This document shows, piece after piece, positions 56,345-64,000 of a stretch of DNA of 64,000 bases (positions within the stretch are counted from its first letter, which is position 1; each line of letters starts with the position of its first letter). The DNA comes from Isoetes taiwanensis (lineage: Eukaryota > Streptophyta > Lycopodiopsida > Isoetales > Isoetaceae). The position numbers and the translations under genes are program-made. The notes beneath the pieces were generated by a model. It saw nothing but the letters and a program-made list of their open reading frames with translations, searched no databases and was not told the DNA's origin. Where the stretch lies: assembly GCA_021234155.1 (NCBI GenBank), contig JAJEKV010000020.1:6806563-6870562 (forward strand), given 5' to 3'.

Positions 56345-56345
56345 G
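56262..56345. repeat. (CCCT)n then (CT)n microsatellite
   Basis: About ten CCCT units followed by CT dinucleotides, one interrupted by a T insertion. Confidence 0.95.
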
Positions 56346-56349
56346 CCCT

Positions 56350-57775
56350 GATAGCACCATGATGGATAGCACACACCATAATGCATATGTGCATATCTCC
56401 TCCATGTATGTATGTATATATATCAATCCATATATTTTGATCTCCTACATACCACCCCAATAGTGGCAACCGCAGTAAGAAAACGTGCCACTCCATGGCA
56501 AAGAACCCACAACAAAATATACTAGTATGGTCCTTGGGATATGTCCCCAAATGGCACCTTTGATGAATAGACCATGTATCATTGAGCTGTCACCCTCTGT
56601 TTTACAGAAAAATGACCTGTTATAACCCAAGAATTCTCCATTAATTTCCTGTAATTGAAGCTATGCCAAAGTTGAATCCCTTAGAAGAGCACCTCCTTTT
56701 CAAAATAAGGCTTGAGATCCTTTCCATTTCTGAGATTAGGCAAGAATTCCCCTTCTAGAGTTATCAACCAACTCCAACCCTATTAAATAAGCATTTTTCA
56801 AATAGGACAATGCTGAAAATATGTAATAACAACAAAAAGTGTGGCCAAAGAATAAGCATCAGTCTAACAACTTCCCAAATATGACTGCACTAGCATATGA
56901 ATGTGGTAAATCTGATGTAATGTAATAGAGCTTGCTAAAATGACATATTCCAGTAACTTATTAGGCTCAAATGGTGCAAAACAAACCCTTAGGAGCATCT
57001 TTGGCTGATGCACACTGAGATAATGTGTTGCTCATGTCCAATTTCCCATCCTTATCACATAGTCATGCTCAAATTTACTCAACTCTTTCACACTTCCATG
57101 CTCAAACATGGAAGGAGCTAGTTTTCATCTTATCTTATCTTGATTTTCAGACTTTTTGGACTGCTACAAAAAATGTATGTCTGAACCATTCCATGCACAC
57201 TTCAATCATGAAATCATCAAAAATTAGCAATTATAGCCCACAATGTAGTGCCAAATCATCAAAGAGAGCAAATTTTGCCATTTGAGGCATGTAAAAATCA
57301 TTAATCAACTGGTAGACATGCCTCAAATCTAAAAATCTCATAAAGAGAATTGTTGTCATGACTATCACTAAATTCAAGAGCATGTAACATATCTTTAGAG
57401 TGCTCAAATGCTAAAATATTAATGCTTTCCACTTATAACTCACATAATAATGGTTCATCATCATCCAACAATATTTCACATGTATGAAAGGTCTCAAACT
57501 TAGGGCTGCTCATGCGTCTATCCCTTTCTTTCTTATGACATGCTCAACCATATGAGTTGTGATTAGATTTACCTTATTTCTGTTTGTCCCATCCATGCTT
57601 AAGTTTAGAGGATGATCTATAGTAACGTTATGTTCCCCTTGAAAGATGTTCATTTCACGCTTCCTCCATGAAGTCTCAGCTTGTACGGCATCTACATGTA
57701 CGGCTCAGCGATAAAGTATAAGTTTCAGCATGCACACCCTCTGGAAATTTCAAAACTGAAATCCATTTTTTCTTC
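56350..57775. other. No supported gene
   Basis: AT-rich DNA with short ORFs only. Confidence 0.4.
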
Positions 57776-57779
57776 CGCC

Positions 57780-57974
57780 TCATATACAGTGCTTCAAGAC
57801 ATGTCTTATAGCTCCCATAGGCTGCACGTTCATTTGATTGAATGCTTTGAGCATCATAATTGTCGGTTCTATCATTTTCAATCCAAGTTGAAGCATTATA
57901 TGGTAAGGTATTACATTTACTCCACTCTCTGTATCTATATTGGCTCCTTTGACTAAATATCCATTGATACTCAC
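57780..57974 (-). pseudogene. Ty3/gypsy aspartic protease remnant
   Basis: The minus strand reads GYLVKGANIDTESGVNVIPY, then LQLGLKMIEPTIMMLKAFNQ and PMGAIRHV. This is the order of the retropepsin-like domain in plant gypsy polyproteins (A.IDTGSGVN.IP, PMG.I). The catalytic DTG is DTE here, so it would be inactive. No gag, RT or LTR was recognised around it. Confidence 0.7.
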
Positions 57975-57975
57975 A

Positions 57976-58463
57976 TCATAAAAAAATGGCCCTGGATCCT
58001 TGGATTGTCAGCTGATGGCTCCATTTTAGTCTTGTTGGTATCATTTGATATTTGTTGGACTCAGCAAGCTTAGAAAATGAAGAAAGAGCAATCTGCTGAG
58101 TCTGGAAGGAGCTGAGGACGAGCGCCAAGTTAATAAATAAGACTGATGGATAAAGGCCAGCGCCTGGACGCCGGATCTGCCATCGCCTTTTCATAATATT
58201 CCAATGCGGCAGCTAAAGAAACCAAACACCACTTAATCTTCTGAAAATGTTGGCAGAAAGAAATCACAAACAGACCTTGGATTAAGCTGGGAAACAGTGA
58301 TTGATCTCCAGGTAGCGCCATCCAAAGAAACTTTTAGACTTTGTCCTCTGCCTAAAGAAGCGCTTATGGAGTCATTGCTCCTCGCCAGAAAAGAAATATC
58401 ATGCCCAAAAACATGAAATGTGTGTAAACTAACGCCGAAAAAAGCGTTACATTTGCCGGACAA
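57976..58463 (-). CDS. Small unidentified coding unit
   Basis: From an ATG at 58463 the minus strand reads MSGKCNAFFGVSLHTFHVFG, HDISFLARSNDSISASLGRG, SLDGATWRSITVSQLNP. A donor-like AAG/gtctgt and acceptor-like tttcag then lead, after only 38 bases, to KIKWCLVSLAAALEYYEKAM and DPASRRWPLSISLIY before a stop. Thirty-eight bases is too short for a normal plant intron, so a frameshift or unrelated frames are as likely. No domain recognised. Confidence 0.3.
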
Positions 58464-58469
58464 ATGTTA

Positions 58470-61110
58470 GCGCCGGCGTGAGGCAACCAGAAAAAAACAT
58501 TTTAAATAAGTAGATAAGCACGAAATATTTATAGATCCAGGATTAGACCAACTGGATGGAGAAAATTTCTTTATTTATTTGCGCTGACTCTATTCATTTT
58601 GTCCCCTACAATGATACTATGAATTCTCATTGTCTATGAAATAACCTTTTAAAGGTGTAAGTGGACATCCATATACATTCAAAGTCGCCCTTAACTGGTT
58701 AGTTCTTGTGCTTTAATATCACCCTTTAGATAGACAATCCCCTCTAACCAACTAATGTCATCATATAAAATGTGGTATATGTGAACTATATTCTAAAGAA
58801 TTAGTTAAGATGATGATGTTCTTGACTTTTAAATAAGAGGTTATGTGGACCAATAAGTAGCATCGACATAGCAGTCTATCTTGATCTGTTCCATATTTTT
58901 CCTTGGTTTATCTTCCATTGCTTTCTTAACTTTGGGAAGCTTTGAAATATAGTGTTTGAAGTTCATCCTCAAGGCAAAAATTTAGATATCAAACATGGTA
59001 AACATTTGATGATAACTTGGAACTAATACTAAAAGTTTTAGCCCAAACCTAGCAATAGATATTTTTTATTGATAGAGCAGCTCGTAAAATACTAACATCC
59101 TAAAATTTGACTTGAGATTGATTAAAGTAAAGAAGTTATTGATTGAAAATGAACCTGTGGATCAGTAATGGTCTTAGAACTTTCTTGATTTATCATGGTC
59201 ATGCCTTTTGCTTTTTTTCGTTACTTGTTTTTGCATTGGTCTCATATCTATACAAACATTCATATATGATTTTTTAATGACATATTATTTCAATAATTTT
59301 CCTTCAAATTTGACAAAATATATATCAATCAAAAGTCACTTAAAGTTATCACTATAAGTCAAAGCTGAACCTTCAAATTACAGGCCAACAAATATTTATT
59401 ATGCATGAAGCAGTAGTCAACTACTTGTATACCAAATTTGAAATAGAAATCCATTTTATGCAAAAGTTGTAGAATTTTAATTGAAACAGCCTTTTGGCAG
59501 AAGACAGAAAACTGTTTTGAGCCTATCATGTTTGATTGACTATATCTTCCTTCCTAGACTTCAGATTGGAACAAAGTTTTTTGTGTATTCATCCTTATCT
59601 CGCATAGAAAAATACCATTATAATAAGAAAATAAAAAAGGTCCTTTTATTGAGACATTTTTACATTATATAAACATGAAGCAAACTGGACTTGACCCACC
59701 TTGATTCACCTAAGTATAACTTTCAATTTTGGAGGCATATACATTTTTTACTATTTTTTATGTGCAACATAACTGCTACATATTAATATGTAGAAAGCGT
59801 TTAACCGAATTTTATGTTATTAATCTTATATGAAATTTAAAGTGAATTGTACAAATGAACCATTTATGGTCCATCAAGAGACAACTCTAGTGTTAAGGTT
59901 GCTATTGTTTTATAGATCTGATCTAATGTAGGCAACTTATGATTCTACCGCTTTCTCTAACATTAATAAGTTGGTAGAAGCACTTGGTTGTTTTCAAATG
60001 GTCTATATACCTAACCTGAATTTTTTTCTCATATATTTTCCATATTATCATCAAAATTGCATTTAAAATTACAAATAACTTTGAAAATGCATCTAGTATA
60101 AGTATTTCTATTGACTTCATTCATTGTAAATAAAAATCATGTGCACAGTAATTCTTGCCATCTTCGTTTCTTATGATGTGTTTATTATCAAACCCAAAAT
60201 TCTTGACAATAATGTTCTACACCACACAATTAGAACTTCTCACCACCTTAAATATGCAAGGAAATATCTAGCGTTGTAATTCTATACACTTATCCACATG
60301 TTTTTTCTATGATTTCTTTGTTGTATTCATGCAGGAGTAGCGAACAGTATTTCTAGTATGCACTATTTCTGAGCCATTGATTTTTTATAAGAAATGCAAT
60401 GTGATGATCGTGTTCTAGCAAAGTTTTGTATCCATGGAGATGTCGATAATATTGTTTTAAGGTTTCAACTGCAAACTCTACATCTTCTATTCCTGGTTCC
60501 AAGCCTCCTGTTTTCAAGCTAAGTTATGGCCGCGCAATAGCTTGGCCATCTGATGTCGTCCACTAGGCTTGGCTTATAGAGCTTGCTACGAGACATTTTG
60601 GTGCCATATTTGGTGCATAGCCGATGACATTTATCACAAGCTAAATTGTTTTTCAGGCTTTATGTGCTTTATGAGATGCATCTGGAACTGCTTGATAGCA
60701 GAGCTAGGGTAATTCAAAACATTGTGTCTGGCTGCTACTTCTATATATCTATCTTAGATTTTGCTAGTCAAAGCAAATGGTAGTCTATAATTTGCCAGGA
60801 ACAATTTCGGCCAGAGAGTAACAATGTTGTCATAATAGGCCTTACCCAAACAAAGATGCACCATAATGCAAGGGCGTTTAGCCCAAGGGATCCGAAAGCT
60901 GGAGACCATATGAATCATCCATGATGCGCCCATGAAAAAGCCTCCTATCTGTTCTCAGAAGAAACCTCCTATCTATCTCAATGCTTGCAAATTACTGTAG
61001 ATACCGCGTGAGCAGCTGGATGCCAATCAAGTCTGTAAGATTTTCCATATTTAATTTACCAATAGATTATTTAGTGGTTCATGGTCTCTGCATGCTACAA
61101 AGGTCGTTGC
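58470..61110. other. AT-rich intergenic DNA
   Basis: No coding run or recognisable element in about 2.6 kb. Confidence 0.5.
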
Positions 61111-61124
61111 AATGTTCCATTCTT

Positions 61125-61335
61125 TAGCAGCAAAATGTAGAGCAGTGCTTTGGGATGGTGCTAGAGTCAACTATGTTTATTTAGATTGGAAATGATCTTA
61201 TGGTTCTGCATGGGAGCTGCAATTTGCAAATAGCGTGGTTCTGATTGCTGGTGCTTGGAACAAGGAACTTGTAAAGACCTATTGCTGGATTGCATGTGCC
61301 CATTCAACCACTAATATCATTATTTCTTTGTGGTA
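61125..61335 (+). other. Coding-like fragment, unidentified
   Basis: Plus-strand reading AKCRAVLWDGARVNYVYLDW, one stop, then SYGSAWELQFANSVVLIAGA and WNKELVKTYCWIACAHSTTN before a stop. The composition is protein-like, but I do not know the family. Another short piece (REFTLKRADLAARLACALEQ) lies at 61830-61900 and may belong with it. Confidence 0.25.
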
Positions 61336-61339
61336 GATT

Positions 61340-62440
61340 GATACCAAAGTGTAGCAATACATTATCTCTTTTCAAGGCATCTCCAACTGTTACCCCTTCT
61401 TGGAATTTCAGCTTGGTAGGTCGTTTTGGTGGTTCCTTTTTTCTACGTTGTTATCTTGTCATCTTTCTTATGGATTTCTAGAATGTAGATTCCTCACTTC
61501 AAATGTTGCACTCTATTGCCCAAAAGCATGATTGTAAGTAGTGTAGACAGTGATCATATGAGCAGATCCATCCTAACTAGGTTCTTTGCTCGGAGTTTAT
61601 TGTGAAGTTTTGAACTCATTTCTTAAGTTTGGCTTGTTTGAGCTCAACATGATTTTAAGTGTGAATCGATAGAGCAAACTACATAGGTTATAGAATTTTT
61701 GTAGACAGCTAGCATTGCTTGTGAATGTAATAATTGTTCTTGGCACAACATGAGGCAGCCCGTTCAGTTCTTCTATTGTTCGTCGAATAATTGTTAAGGG
61801 TTTTGCTTCTTAAGGGCTCAAGTCCGTGAATTCACTTTGAAAAGAGCTGATCTGGCTGCACGCTTGGCTTGTGCTCTGGAACAGCTGAATAATTATACTG
61901 CATACTAACTCTGAGCGGATCCAGACGGTCTAGGACAAGAAATTTACTTAAGGTTTAATGCTGAAGGCACTTCTTGACATTATCTGTCTATGAAACTTAT
62001 CCCAGTCATATAATTTGAATGATCTGTAGATCTTTGAAGACCATATTGCAAATATAATCTGATTATTATCATCAGTTTGAAAACTTTATGCACTCATTGT
62101 TACCATCTCTGCAGGTATTGTTCTATACAACGAATAACTTGTTGCCATTGGCTATAGCATAGCAAAACCACATTTCATAGCTCCTTATTAAGCAATTCTT
62201 GTTCTTCTCATGTATGGGATGCTTCTATAGTTTTGGTGGCAGAAGCCTTAGCATGCACAATAAGCAAGTAGGAAAGGCTGCAAAGGATAGAGCCATGTCT
62301 GAATTCATAGACTGATAATTATAGTGCAGCATGGCAATGCTTTGATGCTTAAATGTTTTGGTTCCATCACTAAATTTGGTTTGCACAAGAATGCAAGCTC
62401 AGTTGGTGTTGGTGAGCAATCAATAATTTTTTATTTTTAT
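61340..62440. other. No further supported gene
   Basis: Apart from the short piece at 61830-61900, no coding run is seen. Confidence 0.4.
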
Positions 62441-62715
62441 TCTTTTTTTGAGGATAAGAGTACAATTTATTAGTTTAGAAAAAGAGTACATTGGGTCCCC
62501 TCATCGGGATAGATAGAGAAATATAATCCAGCGACCCAAAACACGACAATTGAAGGTGTACTAGTGGCCCAGCCAGTTCTTCTTCCCCACTAATGTAGGT
62601 ACTATAGGGCAAAGCACCTTCTTCACCACAAGAGCGAGTAGGGCTGTGCACTTCCAACCAACATTTGCCGTTTGGGGGTTGTTCATTTTTAGATCTAGAC
62701 AAGAGTTTACCTCCT

Positions 62716-63204
62716 TCATTGATGATTGCCTTCATCCTTGTCAACCCAGTTACACTTGAAGAACGTGTAAAAACCTTCAAGCTTGCCAATTCTGTCAAGT
62801 TCCTTGTTATAGGTCCTACCCATCTTTCTATGATGGGCTAGTGCCATTAAGGCCACCTCCATATTGAAGAGGCTTTTAATTTTGTCAATGCTAACTTCTT
62901 GCCCCCCGTAAGCAACCTGGCACCGATGCTTCCAGACCACCCAAAGGGCAATTGATACCAGAGAAGTAGTAATTTGGCAGCTCCCAGATGAAATTATAAT
63001 ACCTGGCCAGTTGAGTTGGTGTAAGTCAAGTCCTAGAATAGGAGTAACCCACCTCCAAAAATCAGAAATCCTAGGGCAAAAGAACACGTGTGCAGTGCAT
63101 TCGCTAGCTTGATAGCCTAGAGGGCACAGTTCACTTGCTGAGATACCTCTTAGGAAGAGTTTAGCATTGGAGGAGAGACCACCTTGAAGGGCTGTCCACT
63201 GCAA
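62716..63204 (-). pseudogene. LINE ORF2 zf-RVT and C-terminal region
   Basis: Open for 162 codons: MQWTALQGGLSSNAKLFLRG, CPLGYQASECTAHVFFC, FWRWVTPILGLDL, WVVWKHRCQVAYGG, ending DKDEGNHQ. The zf-RVT cysteines and histidine are present. It is separated by one stop from the frame at 63208-63702, so at least one nonsense change or frame break exists. Confidence 0.8.
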
Positions 63205-63207
63205 AAA

Positions 63208-63702
63208 CTAGATTCTTCGAGAACACATGGACTTCCAGGAGTTGGCAAGGAGTTGAATAGTAGCTGGTCTATTGACCCGTAGAATGAGCTCGGCTTTAAG
63301 GGGAGCTTCTCCACGAAGCGCTCGATATACCTTAGCTACCTTGTAAGAAGGGGATTCCACACACTCCCAACTTTCTTCAGGACCCTCCAGTCCAGAGAGA
63401 TCAGAGATATTAGCTTGGATTTCCCTCAGGATCTTCCTATCACCCTCGCCAGCATTTGGGACCAACCTTTTTAGTTTGGACCAGGAGATCCATCTACCAT
63501 TCTCCCAAAGGTGAGATAACCTGGAGATCCCGTGAACTTTCCACTTACTATAGATCCGAGGGTGTACTAGTGCAAGAGGAAGATTCCTTGATCCCCAAAC
63601 TCTAATATTCCAAAAAGGATTGATCTTACCAGCATGTGGAGGTAGCTTAGCAGGAGAGCATAATGGTAGCACCTTCGCCCATGCTTGGAGTATTCTTCTC
63701 AT
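63208..63702 (-). pseudogene. LINE ORF2 region between RT and zf-RVT
   Basis: Open for 164 codons with NPFWNIRVWGSRNLPLALVH and FTV-like helical blocks (SPSYKVAKVYRALRG) that precede the zinc region in plant L1 elements. Confidence 0.8.
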
Positions 63703-64000
63703 AGCAGGAGAGGTACCTGGGGCTATCTTGAAGTCTCTAAAGGCAGCTCCGAAATCGTCCCTTGGGAGGGAAGGCTTGCTTTTGAGTTTACATCGTTGAA
63801 ACCAATATCTGACAAATACTAGGGCAGGGGAAGTGTCACCTTGCAGTATTCTCCATACGTATCTGGCTGCTAATGCCTAAGGGGTCTTTGCAACCAAGAC
63901 CACCTTCTTTCTTATCTCTACATAATTCTGACCAACCAACCTTGGCCATACCTCCCCAGATAAATTTCCTGATTATGACCTGGATCTGGTTGTACACAAA

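Larger units (their letters stand above)
62445..64000 (-). mobile_element. 3' part of a second L1-type LINE, runs off the window
   Basis: On the minus strand from the window edge: IRKFIWGGMAKVGWSELC with GGLGCKDP (63990-63880), then the long frames 63702-63208 (FWNIRVWGSRNLPLALVHPR, RWISWSKLKRLVP) and 63204-62716 with the zf-RVT pattern (W.AL.GGLSSNAKLFL, CPLGYQASECTAHVFFC, FW). It ends in an AT-rich tail (AAAAAAAGAATAAAAATAAA) near 62430-62448. The RT catalytic blocks lie beyond position 64000. It differs in sequence from the LINE at 33.6-45.7 kb. Confidence 0.85.

Overview
The window is nuclear DNA of a land plant with a large, repeat-filled genome. The evidence is GT-AG introns, a decayed plant PLS-type PPR gene, a plant-type CAP10/GT90 glycosyltransferase gene, a DUF7086-like domain, a CACTA DNA transposon, L1-type LINEs, Ty1/copia and Ty3/gypsy remnants, and tRNA-derived SINEs. 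A fern or other large-genome plant is my best guess, but the sequence alone does not prove it. Few genes look intact.

Layout. 0.9-3.0 kb: a decayed minus-strand gene (coiled coil, RING-like finger). 3.4-4.3 kb: a LINE tail, then a frameshifted DUF7086-like gene. 5.2-6.2 kb: a minisatellite and an array of seven 28-bp palindromes. 7.3-9.2 kb: copia and LINE remnants. 9.95-13.0 kb: an element with long inverted terminal repeats holding tandem repeats and a gene-like fragment. 13.9-16.4 kb: a LINE tail, a duplicated GC-rich module and one uncharacterised coding stretch. 16.5-20.3 kb: minus-strand coding remnants, including a clear histone H3-variant pseudogene at 19.5-19.9 kb. 20.4-25.3 kb: hairpins, SINEs, satellites and a LINE tail split by about 1.4 kb of repeats. 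27-33 kb: a few small gene candidates, including a possible four-exon gene at 31.2-31.9 kb, and a dispersed repeat seen three to four times.

33.6-45.7 kb is a nested structure. A coding-like host exon (minus strand) is split by a 5'-truncated L1-type LINE with an 18-bp target-site duplication. The reverse transcriptase reading frame of that LINE is itself split by a 9.17-kb CACTA-like element with about 30-bp terminal inverted repeats and a 3-bp duplication. The CACTA element carries five to six copies of a 1.13-kb satellite.

46-47 kb: a PPR pseudogene. 50.5-52.5 kb: a five-exon GT90 (Rumi-like) gene, the best protein-coding gene here; a broken copy of one of its exons lies at 56 kb. Between them are two L1 ORF1 relics in opposite orientation, one in an apparently ORF1-only element. 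57.8-58.5 kb: a gypsy protease remnant and a small unidentified coding unit. 62.4-64 kb: the 3' end of a second LINE that runs off the window.

The window is best read as layered insertions of mobile DNA around a small number of host genes, most of them broken.
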